Source of the DNA: Favolaschia claudopus
Lineage: Eukaryota > Basidiomycota > Agaricomycetes > Agaricales > Mycenaceae
Assembly: GCA_037176885.1 (NCBI GenBank)
Contig: JAWWNJ010000099.1
Span: forward strand, 124,001 to 188,000
DNA: 64,000 nt
Direction of reading: 5' to 3'
Below, in pieces: positions 1 through 11,725 of the stretch (positions are counted from its first letter, which is position 1; every line of letters starts with the position of its first letter). Made by a program: the position numbers and the translations under genes. The notes beneath the pieces are model-generated. The model was not told where the DNA came from and did no database searches. It saw only the letters and a program-made list of their open reading frames with translations.

Positions 1-816
1 GGTGCGAGAGTACGCCGATAGAAGTCGTCATTGAAGTCCCCTCCCTTGTGCTGCACCATCTCCTCTAACCGTTTATTGTAGTCCTCCTGTCCCGTCGCAT
101 TCGTGATATTGTTGGCCGTGAGGGTTTATCAGCTAATTGTTGAACATGGCATCGGAGAAGTCTTTTGATGACTCGTACCGATGCAAACAGTAAGTCTCCA
201 GCAAATAATTGGCGTAATTGTGGTTGCCCGAGCCAGAGAAAGAGAAAATCCAAATCTGCGAACCACGTTAAATTGAGGAATCGCAAAGAAATAGCACCGT
301 GACGAACCTTCATTATTTCCCAAATCCGTCCGATCTCTCCATCCGGAACGGCGTGGTTCGCGATGATCCACCATCCCATGTCTTGAAGAAATAGGATCTC
401 GTTAGCCAACACAAGATCTCCCTCAAAACCTTCGTCCTCAACGTCTACTGCAGACCTCTTTTTTCTCTTTTTCTTCCCGCCCTCGTCCTCGGATTCCGAA
501 AAAACCTCTGCCTCCTCTCCGTGCTCATCTGAGACAATCACGCCCTCAACGTCTTCAACTTCGATCTCAGAAGCATCGTTCTGTCGGGTATGCGACCGAG
601 TGGGAGGCACCCAAGGAGAGCCCGGTGGAATTCTCATGTCCGGACTGGCGGAATTAATCGAAGAAATCTTTGTTGAGAGCCTGATCATAGGCTCTTTGCG
701 AAGCATATCTTGTCACCAATTTTCTTGCCTGCGCCCAGAGAAGATTCAGATCTGGGGGATTCACCATCGGCTTCGAGAAATGTTCAAGAATGTCCTCCGC
801 GTCGAATGAAATTCTG
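1..816 (-). pseudogene. DUF6589-type repeat-associated protein, degenerate C-terminal part
   Basis: On the minus strand this is the C-terminal half of a DUF6589-like protein, a family of unknown function that is abundant and repeat-associated in mushroom-forming fungi. Blocks in order are EDILEHFSKPMV (about 790-755), DMRIPPGSPWVPP (about 640-600), an acidic linker with KKKRKKR, then LANEILFLQDMGWW and GEIGRIWEIMK. A 52-nt GT-AG intron (307-256) follows, and then IWIFSFSGSGNHNY and YLLETYCLHRYESS. The frame breaks between the first two blocks. A TAG at 133-135 replaces the Trp expected in NN*LINPHG. A second shift is needed to read EEMVQHKGGDFNDDF to the window edge. The upstream half is absent, so it is a pseudogene cut by the window and by the neighbouring repeats. 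The family call comes from remembered motifs; the breaks are seen directly. Confidence 0.7.
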
Positions 817-836
817 AAGTAAGTTGTTTATGAATA

Positions 837-1123
837 CCGTACAATTTCATTCAAATCGACAGGGGGTGTGACGCGTGACCCCGCTGAACCGATTCGACAA
901 TTCGACACAAGCAAAAAATTTGCGTGACCGACCGTGAAATTTCGAAAGAAAAAAATTTTCAGCACCAAAATTCGCTGTTTTTCCCCGATTTTAGAGGCAT
1001 CTGGGTCGGCGTGACGGATTGGCCGTTCGACGGAGGCCCGAGTGACGCGATACAAACCCCCAGAATTCGAATCGACAGCGGGGTGCGTGACGCGTGACTT
1101 TCGAATTGAATGAAATTGTACGG
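837..1123. mobile_element. 287-bp MITE, TA target duplication, CCGTACAATTTCATTC ends
   Basis: The first and last 16 bp are a perfect inverted repeat (CCGTACAATTTCATTC), flanked on both sides by TA (835-836 and 1124-1125), the target site of Tc1/mariner-type elements. Subterminal copies of the palindromic motif GTCACGCGTCAC lie near both ends. The same motif recurs in the 47373-47877 MITE. No coding capacity is evident. Confidence 0.75.
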
Positions 1124-1285
1124 TAATTGCACACTGCATCCGAGATTGACACACCGCCAGCAATCTAGCACGCGCGCCTCCAAGAAAAGAATCATGCTGC
1201 GAGAAGTCGGAAAGAAATCCACCTTCTTCAAGTTAGATGGACGTTTAGCACCTGCCGCCGTTGCACTCTTAGATAATGCAGAGGG

Positions 1286-3417
1286 GTACGGTTGGCGGGA
1301 AGGCCGCGGTTCATTTTGACTTTTGATTTCTGTCATCGGCTGTTTCGGGAAGTGGTCCGAGTGGCTGTACTAGGGCACCTCGCACACGAAACCCAGCGCC
1401 AGTTTGCCATAGGCGCTTTGGTGCTAAGATAAGTAGTATATATACGCTGCTGTTATAGTAGTGAGCCATATATACCATATAAAAACTTGGTTACATGCAC
1501 GAGGGAGTGAAAAAATACGTTTTGATCGTCTCACGGCCGCCTAACGCGATCACATGACTCGTCAGTTGTTCCTCTGATGCTTCGCTTTGCGGCGACACAA
1601 AAACAGTCTGACAAGTATTTGACGTGGTTTGATCTTTATAATGGTTAAAATAGTGTCTGACATAGTTTCCGCCAAAAAAAACAGCGAGTTTTGCAAGTTG
1701 TAGCCAATCTATTTACCACAAGTATGTTGAATACAACGAAAAGAAAGTAGGGAATATAACGCACTAACCTGTCGCTTAAATATAACAGAGCTCTCTGAGT
1801 TGATTCACTTCAAGCACCATGATCGAAGTCCGATCGAGGGTTCAAAGAATTAGCACAAAAGCACAAAATTCGGCAGTTGGAAATGACATGATTCAGGCCG
1901 CCATCAATGAAGCGCGTAGGTCGATGAGACGAAGGTCAAGAATATGGTGGTAGGTTTCATAGGTGATACTTCTTGCTTAACCTGTATCAGTTTTCTAACC
2001 CTACTCAAGGCATCTATTTCGCTGGCTTTGGTCCAAGATAGTCCAAGTTGGTCTGGACGAGTTTTTGAATTATTTCAACAATCAGAAGACTCGCAAACAA
2101 CCGGGTCGGATTCTTCCTCTGGGTGTGGCTCCCAACGTTGTCTTTGATATGCCTCAAGACTATGGCCTTGAGAACCTTGCCGTTCCAGTTGCCCAAGAAG
2201 CAATAGACGCGCTTCGTGGTTTGATTGATACCCCATGCAGCGAAGCTCAATTTGCTGGGTACCTGACGTATTCAATGACCTTGCATTTGAGGTGTATCAC
2301 GAGCTAGGATCTCCTAGATTGGAGGCGCTGAATGGCTGGGCAGTATTTAATGCAATGGCTCCTCTAATTCGGGCACAAGTCGAATTACACGGCCTGTATG
2401 AAGCACTTCTTGTTTAAATACATATGATAGCAGACACAACTTCATATCAAGCCGGAATTTTGGCCAAAATTCTTTGAAACTTGAGATTTAGCAGGAACTT
2501 GGGGTGGGTTTATAGGCAAAATTCGCATTTCAGAGAAAACGGAGAAACCCTAGTCTAGGGTTAGAAAAGCGCGAAATTTTTGCGCAAAATTTCAAAAGTG
2601 TGTGTACCTAACTTCAGGTTTCCGGAAGAAAACCATCGGATTATAGCCTGAAGTTGGTCAGTAGCTCAATTCTGACCCCAGCAAACATCCATAGCAGAAG
2701 TCCCTTGGATTTGGTTGAGATTTGGTGAAGGTTCAGTGGTGCGGCAGACATATTTGATGCGCTGATGGCATCGTACAGCCACCGGCTATGTCTCGGCCCG
2801 GACCGAAAGCGCGAAATCCGTGGAAGAGGAAATGATTTTGTGGATTTTGAGACTTTTGACCCGAGGGATCTCTAGTCTTCCTTCTTATGGTCATTTCTGC
2901 ACAGTTTCAATGCCACTGGGTAAAAACTGAGGGCACAGTAACAATTTCCAAATTAGGTATCTGGCTTGTCACGAAGTTCGGTCCGCTATCATACTTCAAT
3001 AATTATGTTGCTCCACCAGACCTCGCTGTATTTCTCTGAGAATGATATTAGATATTCTTGAGACTGTATGCTACGTGAAATCGCGTCGAAAAAATATCAG
3101 ACTGGCCTTGCCCTCGCCAGTCCTCAACCAGAGACCCGAATTTCTGATGTCATGTGATCGTGAATGAGAGCCTGACTTCCGATCAAAGTTGATTATTTAC
3201 ATCCTCCGCGCATTGGTTCATTTTTTGGGGTAACAAATAAGATGTATTGGTGCAGTACTAGAAAACTTATACTGTACTATCACCTCAAGCACCAATGCGA
3301 CCATGGCAAACTGGCGCTGGGTTTCGTGTGCGAGGTGTCCTAGTACAGCCACTCGCGAAACAGCTGATGACAGAAATCAAAAGTCAAAATGAACCGCGGC
3401 CTTCCCGCCAACCGTAC
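1286..3417. mobile_element. 2.1-kb element with ~140-bp terminal inverted repeats
   Basis: Positions 1286-1424 and 3290-3417 are inverted copies of each other. They are nearly identical over about 140 bp apart from an 11-bp gap (GGAAGTGGTCC, present only on the left). The outermost bases are GTACGGTTGG and CCAACCGTAC. Between them lies one degenerate coding region (1820-2417) and otherwise anonymous sequence. I could not find a clear target duplication. The long TIRs indicate a DNA transposon or foldback element of a type I cannot name. Confidence 0.65.
1820..2417 (+). pseudogene. integrase-core-like (rve-type) protein remnant
   Basis: This is the only coding signal inside the 2.1-kb long-TIR element. 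A start at 1820 gives MIEVRSRVQRIS and an Arg-rich stretch. A likely GT-AG intron (about 1945-2008) precedes FLNYFNNQKTRKQPG and ILPLGVAPNVVFDMPQDYG, then AIDALRGLIDTPCSEAQF. The pattern of hydrophobics, N-x-x-K/R, P-x-G-x-x-P and Y-G resembles the C-terminal part of the integrase-core proteins of fungi and animals, where the catalytic domain ends in a WNxH-type segment. A frameshift near 2265 leads into DVFNDLAFEVYHELG and ends at 2417. The catalytic Asp/Glu region is missing, so it cannot be active. The family link is from memory and moderate; the broken reading frame is seen directly. Confidence 0.45.
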
Positions 3418-3815
3418 TTGGGGACAAGTCAACTTGCCTTGGCTCCCCGAGTGCCTCCAAGACGCATGATGCAGTGATCGATTCCATCAAAAAATGATGA
3501 TCCACTCTCAGAGGCGGCACTCTTCAAAATGAGCGATTTCCAATTTGTCGTGATGTTTTTTTGATGGGACATCAAATGTGCAGAACCATAGCCGTCACTC
3601 TACTGACTGATTCCAAAGTCAATTTGGATTGATTGCTACCGCGGCCACTGAGTTATACGCCCCGAAAGTCGGCCATTTTTGCTTGATTTTGGCTATTTTC
3701 GCCATTTTTGGCCATTTTTGGCCAACTTGACGCAGCTCTAGCTCAACAACGGGCACACATTTTCGCCCCAAACAGTTTTTGAACATCATCTACGGATCAA
3801 GGAGTTCATCACTAT

Positions 3816-4860
3816 ATGCCTGATCGGGCCATCAAAATTGATCCCGAGCAGTTCGACAGCTTTCCAGGGCTGTTTATCTATCGCTTTTCCAGGGGTATAC
3901 TACCATCAATAATGATGGTAATTCTGATGGGGTCAGACCACGTCCCAAAGCATTATCCGCTGGCTCAGCAACTTGAATTATACAAATTGAGCACTCCGCT
4001 GTTCAATGACAGCAAAAAACCCACCGCTCATGACTTAATCGGACCACGAGTATGTGTCGCCTTCAAGATCTTTTGCGAGGCGACACCGATGAAGTGGGTT
4101 CTCATATGGTGGAAAGCGAACGATTGGCAAAGCGCCATAGACATATCGGAGCTGCTCTGCTGGTTATACAGGCAACCAGCTCCTTACGGACAGCAACGTT
4201 GGTGCGTGCCGTGCCCGTTGTTCTCACTATGGCGTACGAAAAGGAAGAGCATTGGGAAGATATGACCAACTATCCCGACTCCACCGTCTTCTGACCGTAC
4301 GACACCTAAGTCCCCGCCTCGCGCCATTAAACGCGCAGTTTCGACCCTAAAATTCAGCAAGTCAGCATCCAATCTAGTAGAACGAGCGAAATTGACGTGC
4401 GCGGTGAGTCGCTTCGCCATACATTTATCAGCACTGATTTATTGAGTGACTTCTGGGGTGACTCTCAAGACGGTGCCGGCTTCACTCTCGTGAGTTTCGT
4501 ATAGGTCGGCTTTGCGGCCCAGTTGAAGCTAAGGTAGGATTCTACAGGTATCGCGAACACTTGTTCTGTTATGTCGCTTGCTAACGGGAATTTCTTTGGA
4601 TAGATCGGTCGACATGAATTTGGACCTTCGAAGGTATGTAAGATATAAGATATAGTATATACAATAGCTAACATATGGTGGACAGCACCAGCTCATTATG
4701 CGCGCCAGTAATAAAAGGTACATTGTCGTCTGTAAGAGAACCTCGCTGATTCCGCCCCCACTCATATTGCGACAACGGGACGACGCCCACCATTCAAAAA
4801 GGTGCATCATTACCTAGAGGAGAATCTAGCTGACCTCAGATTTCTTGAACAATATGTGGT
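3816..4860 (+). pseudogene. unrecognised multi-exon coding remnant
   Basis: I do not recognise this protein. Two overlapping open stretches (3816-4265 and 4052-4294) and a following Ser/Pro/Lys-rich block (TPPSSDRTTPKSPPR, KRAVSTLKFSKSASN) end at a good donor, GTGAGT, near 4405. Small exon-like pieces follow (DFWGDSQDGAGFTL, then IGRHEFGPSK) with GT-AG borders at about 4447-4490, 4603 and 4634. The pieces do not join into one frame without at least one shift, so it is either a decayed host gene or an uncharacterised repeat gene. The DIRS-like element begins immediately downstream and may have truncated it. Confidence 0.25.
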
Positions 4861-5019
4861 TTGGTTACAGCTAAGTGCCGTCACATCGAGCGACGAATAT
4901 GATTCTGAGATATGTCATAGATTCACCAAAAACGTGTCTAGGTGAGTGCTGTGCAATGGTGAATACTTTTACGATTCTGATATGGAGTTGGATAGGAGAC
5001 GGCGCGTCGGGTGCTACTA

Positions 5020-7283
5020 GCTCCCTTAATCCCGCTATGCTATCTTTCTTACTTCAGGATTATCTGGATCCCTCCTTCGTACAACACCTACATAATATCT
5101 GTACCTATGGTGCGTCAATTGGATACACTGGCCCCCGCGTGGCCCGGGCCTTCTCACAAAATCTGCCTGCCACACCGTCCGAGCACGCTGCAACTGCCGC
5201 AGATATTCTGGCAAACTTTTCTCTGGGTGAGCTTCGCCGTGTCGACTCCCTCCCCATTCATGAGCAGCGCCGGGTCGTTTACTCGCCTGTGGGCACTGTC
5301 CCTAAAGCAGATGGCGGGTGGCGCACTGTCCACCACCTCTCTTATCCTCGTGGCTCATCTATCAACGATAGCATCTCCTCTGACGCAGTAACACTCTCCT
5401 ACACCTCGCTTGACACCTTCTTTGACCGTCTCCGACGCCTTGGTCCTGGAGCTCTCCTCTGGAAGACTGACCTGCGGCGTGCGTTTCGCCACATCGTGGT
5501 ATGCCCGGACACTCTCTGTTGTATGGCTTCTACTTTGACGGTATTGGTTACATTAATATTGATGTTCGCCTACCATTTGGATCCCGCTCATCACCCTTCA
5601 CTTTCAACTTGTTTGCGGAGGCCCTTCACTGGATCTCGGAACGTATGGGCGCACCTCTCGACCACTTCCTTGACGACTTCTTTGGTGCTCGCGCAGCGGG
5701 CGAGTATGACCGCGCAGAGCGCGACCGTGCAATTTTCCGCGCAATCTGCGACGCAACTGGTTTCTCTGCCCATCCAGTTGGGAAGGCAGGGAAGGACATT
5801 CCTCCATCTATGCGCGGTGTTATCCTAGGGATTGAGATCGACACTAGAGACTTTGCGGTAGCCACCGGTGGCTATTGGTAGCTCCTCGTGTGCAATAGTT
5901 TCTTGATCCTGCTCAAGGTAGCCACCACTGCATCCTGTCAATAGGACGTACAAATGGTGGCTAATCTACCCAGAAGCTGTCCTCTGGTCCCGAGAAAAAT
6001 TAGCCACCAATAGCCACCAGTGGCTACCGCAAAGCCTCTACTGTTGCCTTCACAGTGGCTCTCCCTGCCGAGAAGCTGCAGCGCACCATGGCTACTCTCA
6101 ACTCCCTTGGGCCTGCAGTCAGTTGCTGGCCTTCTGCAATTTGCAACAAAGGTCCTGCCTGCGGGGCGCGCTTTCATCCGTCGTGTGTACGATGCGCTGT
6201 CCCACTTCCCATCCTTTGGCCGGCGTCGCATCCCGAGAGGTGCACGCCGTGATTTGGAATGGTGGGCTCGTCTTCTTCCGACTTGGAACGGTATCCAGTC
6301 CCTACATCATCACCGCCCGGGCGTGGTTATCTTCACTGACGCCAGTGCGTCTTCCTCGAAAGGAATTGGCGGTCATCTTGGGCCCCAGAAGGCACTCCAC
6401 GCTCTTCGTATTTGGGCATCTCCAGCCTTCGGGTCTTACTTCGGGTTGACAACACCGGTGGCGTGGGTGGTCTGAATGGGGGTTCTATTCGGGAGGTGCC
6501 TGCACAGGCGCTCTTGAGGGAGATCTTCCTTCTTGCGCTATCCTTCGGCTTTTCCATCTCCTGTGTGTGGGTTTCCTCTGAACAGAACTACCTTGCTGAC
6601 GCACTTTCTCCTTTTGACATGCCACGTCTTCGCCCATTGTTACCTCAATTCTTTGCCTCGCAGCGCACTCCCTTCCCCCACCTCCCGCCGGATGGCCTGA
6701 ACGGGTTGATTAACCACCGCTCGTCGCCTGCTTCCTCTGGCACGGCATCTCTGCCTCCACCCGCGGCGTCAACCAGACAGCTTGCAACTCCTTTGAGTCT
6801 TTCTGCATGCGCAAATACGGGGCCGACGGTGCCTCTCCATACCCCGCCTCAGAAGCCTGCCTTCTTGAATGGGCAGCATCCCTCCCCCCGGGCTGCAGCG
6901 CAAAAACGATCAAGTACTACATTGGTGCCCTCAAGTCCTTCCACACTGACCTCGGATACGAATCCCGCCCTTTTGAATCACGGGTACTCAAGCGGGTGAT
7001 TCGTGGTATACGCCGGGTGTACGGGGACGCAGAACGTAAGGAGCGACTTCCTATTACGCAGCCCGTCCTTGCCCAGATTATCGCCTCCCTCTCCAACCCT
7101 ATCTCCCTTCCGCGGGGGGTTTCTCGTGAGCTAGCCGAGACTCTCCGAGTTGCCTACGCCCTGGCCTTCGCAGGTTTTCTGCGCTGCGGCGAGATCACTT
7201 ACGACTCTTTCGACGGCGCTTTCAACCTCAAGCGCCGTGACATCATCATTCAAAACGATGAGTACCCGATTGCTGACAAATAG
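5020..7283 (+). pseudogene. DIRS-like retrotransposon: RT, RNase H and tyrosine recombinase, broken
   Basis: Three domains lie in the DIRS order. Reverse transcriptase: SIGYTGPRVARAF, GTVPKADGGWRTVHH, LWKTDLRRAFRHI, then after a shift near 5515 LPFGSRSSPFTFN and the catalytic block HFLDDFFG, then LGIEIDT. RNase H: VVIFTDASASSSKGIGG, LLRVDNTGGVGG and VSSEQNYLADALSPF. Tyrosine recombinase (6807-7283): the helical core-binding part AKTIKYYIGALKSFH and the first catalytic box ALAFAGFLRCGEIT with its Arg. The recombinase stops at 7283, before the H-x-x-R and Tyr boxes, so the 3' end is lost. Further frame changes occur near 6110 and 6450, and a MITE (5851-6034) splits the RT. No split or terminal repeats of the DIRS type are recognisable. 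It cannot encode an active element. Confidence 0.8.
5851..6034. mobile_element. 184-bp MITE inserted in the DIRS-like RT
   Basis: Positions 5851-5879 and 6006-6034 form a 29-bp inverted repeat with one mismatch (outer bases CTTTGCGGTAGCCAC). The repeat separates two parts of the RT that otherwise continue (IEIDT before, TVAFTVALPAEKL after). The motif TAGCCACCA occurs several times inside. No clean target duplication is visible. Confidence 0.7.
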
Positions 7284-7340
7284 CCTTTTTTTGGAAGCTC
7301 CGCGCTTGTACTTGATGACAATTCAAACTCCGATCGACCA

Positions 7341-7374
7341 GCCTGTCTATCGACAGCTTGCTTCATAGACAGGC
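7341..7374. repeat. small perfect hairpin after the truncated recombinase
   Basis: GCCTGTCTAT (7341-7350) and ATAGACAGGC (7365-7374) are inverted around a 14-nt loop, 60 bp past the end of the recombinase frame. It could be the base of a lost terminal structure or a chance hairpin. Confidence 0.3.
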
Positions 7375-7389
7375 GGGTTTCGAGCCTAC

Positions 7390-8660
7390 ATTGTGGTATA
7401 TACCAAAGAGCTGCGTTTTTTTTTACGAGCCGTGTGTAGCGGTGTATTTTTCCCCTCCAAAATCCAGGTTGTGTATTTTTTTTCCGCGACCTGTGCACAA
7501 TCTGTGAAAAATCTCCATTGCGGTGTAACTCTATATCTAAATCCCTGTAGTAGTGTAACAAATAATAATGTTACATTATTACAGCCATACATAGACATGT
7601 AGCTTGAAAGCACTGACTAACATGTGCGGCTGGGGCGTGCGGCATCGAAGCCGAAGTCAATGCTGAGATTATCAAAGCCGTTGGTTAGCGAGTGAAATAG
7701 TGAGAGGGGGTGGCGTACGTTTGGTGGTGAGATTTTTCTGTAAGATCAATGCTCGAGGTCGGCGTAAGTTTCGTAGGCGTAGAGTCGGTAAAGTGGACTT
7801 GAGTCGCTTTGCAGAAATTGGTTAGTGAGGAGCAGAGGGAGACTGAAACCACTCACGGAATGTCGTGGCTGGAAGCAAGTTAGATATCGGACTGAGTCGA
7901 TGGCGGACTCGCCTAGAATTGCGTCGCGGTGAATATCCCCATAGCATGACACGATAAGCCTAGAACGAGGCAAAACATATAAGAACATGGATAGGTACGG
8001 ACAGGAATCAATAGAGTAACTCACCAACGGACTATTTGCTGTGAGCGTGGCGATTCATTATACAATGGAAGAACTTGGGTTGCAACTTGCCGAGCAGCGA
8101 ACACTTTCTGCTGTAGAATGCGGCTAAGACGATATTCATGGCTGCAAATGGGATGGTAGACAAACTAGGGCGTGGTGAGCATCACGGTATGCGTTTCGTT
8201 GCGTGAAGGTCCTCCAAAGCGACAGATGCGGCGGCTTTTGAAAGCAGAAGGCTGAAACAGAGACAGGACGATGATGACGAGAAGACGTTTCTTCAAGCAA
8301 CTGAGACCGTGTGGGCGGCAATGAGAGGACACACAGAGGGCGGCAAGATGGGCGGGCAGCGAGGGAACATGGTGGGAGGAGCGCGACAGCGCTACATCAC
8401 AATGACAACGTCGATGACGCATGTCACCGTGCCGGTCGACGAGTTCACATTCGCAAGTTGCGCCACCAACTAGGAGTGTCTAGAGACGACGTAGAGAATT
8501 TTTCACTAAGTCCGATTGAAGTGAGAGGAAAATACACAGTTTACGTGACGTCCTAGCTTTTGTTGTGAGCTTGCACGATACTGCCCAAGTCCACCGATAC
8601 CCAGCGATACCTGCCGCGAACAAATAGGCAATGTCAGACGTGGGGGAGGCGTAGGCCAGA
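7390..8660. other. no recognisable gene
   Basis: Open frames here (for example 7746-8027 minus and 8311-8556 plus) are short, lack familiar motifs and show no consistent splice pattern. T-runs occur at 7414-7422 and 7472-7480. I see no repeat ends. Confidence 0.4.
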
Positions 8661-8674
8661 TAAGAATAGTGCAT

Positions 8675-8788
8675 GTTAGCAACGGGTGAAAAGTATTTTG
8701 TACTTCTTTCTTGACCAATCAGCGGGCGTAAAAGTGTGGAGCAGCCAATCAGCGTCTTGGTGCAAAATACTTTTCACCAGCTGCTAAC
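8675..8788. mobile_element. 114-bp foldback MITE
   Basis: The 28-bp ends (8675-8702 and 8761-8788) are inverted copies matching at 25 positions, starting GTTAGCA and sharing TGAAAAGTATTTTG. The centre carries two CCAATCAGCG motifs (8715-8724 and 8744-8753). The element lies about 110 bp beyond the stop codon of the channel gene. Confidence 0.6.
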
Positions 8789-8896
8789 TAATGGCCAACA
8801 GTTTTTTCAGGAATGGTTGTGGCAGTTCAGAGAGAGAGATTGATTTTTTTTTAACTACTCATATGGAACCCACATGCGTATATAATTATGACTGCC

Positions 8897-11725
8897 TCAT
8901 TCTAGATCGGGGGGCGGTCCTGTTACTTTAACTCTCCCTTTGGCATTCATCTCAGCATTTTGTAAGCTACAGTTTACTCCGGCATCATGACAATTCTTTG
9001 CTTGCATCAGCGCGAGCCCTAACAAATCATTCGGGAACCAGGCAATCGGAGAAGGCGTCGGAATGATTGGATGAAAATCATTCTCACGCGACCAGTTCTC
9101 TCCGCTCCCATGTGTCTCCCTTGGACTATCAGCCAGAGTCAGAGGCAGACCGTGGTGTAATGGCCCAAAAGAGTCATTGATGAAATGTTGGAAAAGAATC
9201 TGGTTGTTTTTGGATTATGAATGGGGCTGTTCGTGAACGAATGAGTCAATTTGGGCTCACTGTGAGGACAAGCAGCGCACTGATTAAAACTCCTTGCGGT
9301 GCTGAGGCCGGATAATTGCGCTCATCCCGCGCGAGAAAAAATAGGCCTGCCATACAGATCTTCATCAAGGTAAGAAAAGCGATTCGATATGAAGGCGACG
9401 TTGGCCTACCTGTTGAATGTAAAGTCCCACAAATATGTGGCCCACTGCTCGGGGAAAGAACTGCCCGCCGGAGTCGGAACCTCGAGGTTGAGCAAATTGC
9501 CATACCAGAAGATACTTGTAGAGGTGATAAAAGACGAAAAAAGCAAAGCATGCAATACCGTTGATGATAGGTGAGATAACGGAATACACGAGGCCTGTAT
9601 TTGGCTTGATATCATTTGGTTAGGGAAGTAAAGTATCATACCAATAACTGCAAGAAGGGTGAAGTCCGGAAAGAGCGTACCCCACTGCACACTGCGCGAG
9701 CCGTACTTGATTGCATAAATCGATCGAGGCGTACTGCCAAGCATGAATAGTTTAGTATGATACAAAATTAGGGGTCCGATCTGAAGCAAGCCGTTTGCCG
9801 CTCCCGAAAGACCCCTCAAGACGGTAAACCTTTGGAACAAAGTTCGAGTATTTGGCAAAGATTCGACGATTGCCAGACGCTCACGTGAGAAAAAATGTGG
9901 ACGCTTGGGGAAGTCTTTGGGCCAGAAGAGTTGGTACCGAAGTGGGAGCCCTCAGCAGCCCTGGAAGAGCAGCAACAATTCCAGAGGACACTGTGATGAT
10001 CAAAAAGGAGTGCTGTTGTAACAAGATTGTCAAAGTCAGCCAGTTGCTGAGAAGCTTACGCACCACTACTTGAAACATAAAAAATCTTGTCATCAAACTC
10101 AGCTCCACGGCGCTTTGGGTTGGCTTCCCTTCAAAGACAGCCAAGCTTCTCAGAGAAAGTGGGACCAACATCATGACAGCTGCCAGGAGCACAGGAGGCA
10201 GTATCCCACTCAGGAATCCCATGACCCAGGTCGGAATCATATCAATCCATGAGAGCCAAGGGGCGGTGGCTGCGAGCGAAGGCAGGCTCGACGCGAGCCC
10301 AATGAATGCCGCCGGAACCGTCCAGAATATGATTAGTGCAGTGGTAGCCGCATATGACACGAGCATTCGCAGCTATTTCGTTAGGTCAGTGCGCCCAATG
10401 AGTTTGATCTACGTGGCTTACCTTTAGTTCGTAAGGGTTTTGATTCAGATTATTCCATACCACATCCTTCCATGAAACGTCGACATATTTGGCGCTCATG
10501 AGATACGGTTTATGATGCAACAAGGCCTTGCTCGCCATGTGGGCAGATATTCGGCTATTACATGTTATGAACGCAGCGCATGTCTTCCAAGAAAGAATTC
10601 CCCCGCCGGCCGTACGCGGTCGGGTTTTGAAGTGGTCATCGGCAGAGTCCCGTGAGATCTGCGCAAGTAACCGGTTGCAAGTGGCAATCTCGCTGCAAGC
10701 CCACTCAATCGAGTCCACCTTCTTCCCCCAGAAACCAAATATACCCACCCTGTGACTCGGTCGCTGCGATTTCGTGGTGGTTTCCAACTGGTCTGAACCA
10801 GCATTTTCACGGGCCGCCATAGCAAGAAACTTTGTTACTGCTGCTTCCAATTTTGTAATCGCTGCCATGCGGCGGTGCGCAATATTAGGAATCAGTTCCA
10901 AGCCGCTGGTCGTCCATATATTATGTATCCCCCCAGATAGGTCTTTGAAAAGTTCACGAAGGGCTGCTGGGTTCGAATAAGATGCGGGAACGCCCGTTAC
11001 AAGGAAGGTGTGCGCTTGTATTGACCCAGTGCGGGAGGGACTAGTAAGATATTCTTGGCGTATCAGAATAAAGTGCTGCATCTCGCGCCAGACGTTGTGG
11101 AAAACCCAAAAAGTGAAGATCCACGTGCACATCAGGTGAGCCCAGTAGCGCACCAGCTTGTCAGGTTGCACATTTCCCATGGTAAAACGGTCAAGTTGAG
11201 AGTTTGTGCCAACGTGGGACCCCGCGCTAGTCAGAGGAAGGAGTATTGCCCATGATATGATCCAAAGGGCGAAGAAAATACGAGCTTTCATACGGAGAAA
11301 GCGAACAAAAAAATATGCGTCCGCGCCGTTTTTGTCAAGCACTAAGCGGCAATCAATATTATACATGGCAATTGGCCAATAGAGTAGGGATCTGCTTCCG
11401 GTTAAAGGCGCTGCACGTTTCCTGATCGAGCCGTAAGTACGTATCTGACTTTACGAGCGAAAACCAACGAATCGAGGTGGACGCTGGCTCTGGGCTCGTA
11501 GATTGACTTCAAATGGGGTCGGGTGACTGTAAATAAGCCAATGGCAGCCACAAAAACAATGGCGTTGAGTGACAACGTGGCAAGAAAGCTCGATGTAGAT
11601 GCTGTGTCGACTTGTTCCCTGAAGAAGAGGTTACTTAAATAGATAATGAACCAAAAGGCGGGAACTTTACATGGGGCCGAGGATATAAAACAATGCTTCG
11701 GAGTGAAACTTGAGGTTCTTATCAT
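8897..11725 (-). CDS. CSC1/OSCA/TMEM63 (DUF221) family stress-gated cation channel
   Basis: Members are multi-pass membrane proteins that pass calcium and other cations in response to osmotic or mechanical stress. Minus-strand exons that join in phase are 11618-11455, 11410-10422, 10372-10064, 10012-9885, 9829-9642, 9594-9410, 9359-9261 and 9199-8897 (stop TGA at 8899-8897), with GT-AG introns of 44-61 nt. They give about 787 residues, near the family's usual fungal length. Landmarks are VDTASTSSFLATL (first membrane helix region), LDKNGADAYFFVRFLRM, the cytosolic loop with HTFLVTGVPASY and FGFWGKKVDSIEW, MLVSYAATTALIIFW, PDFTLLAVI joined to GLVYSVISPIINGIA, LFFLARDERNYPAS and the tail GENWSRENDFHPIIPTPSP. 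The first exon is unresolved: an ATG at 11725 with donor GTAAAG does not join in phase to the acceptor before 11618. No breaks are seen elsewhere. It is the best candidate for a functional host gene here. Confidence 0.88.
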
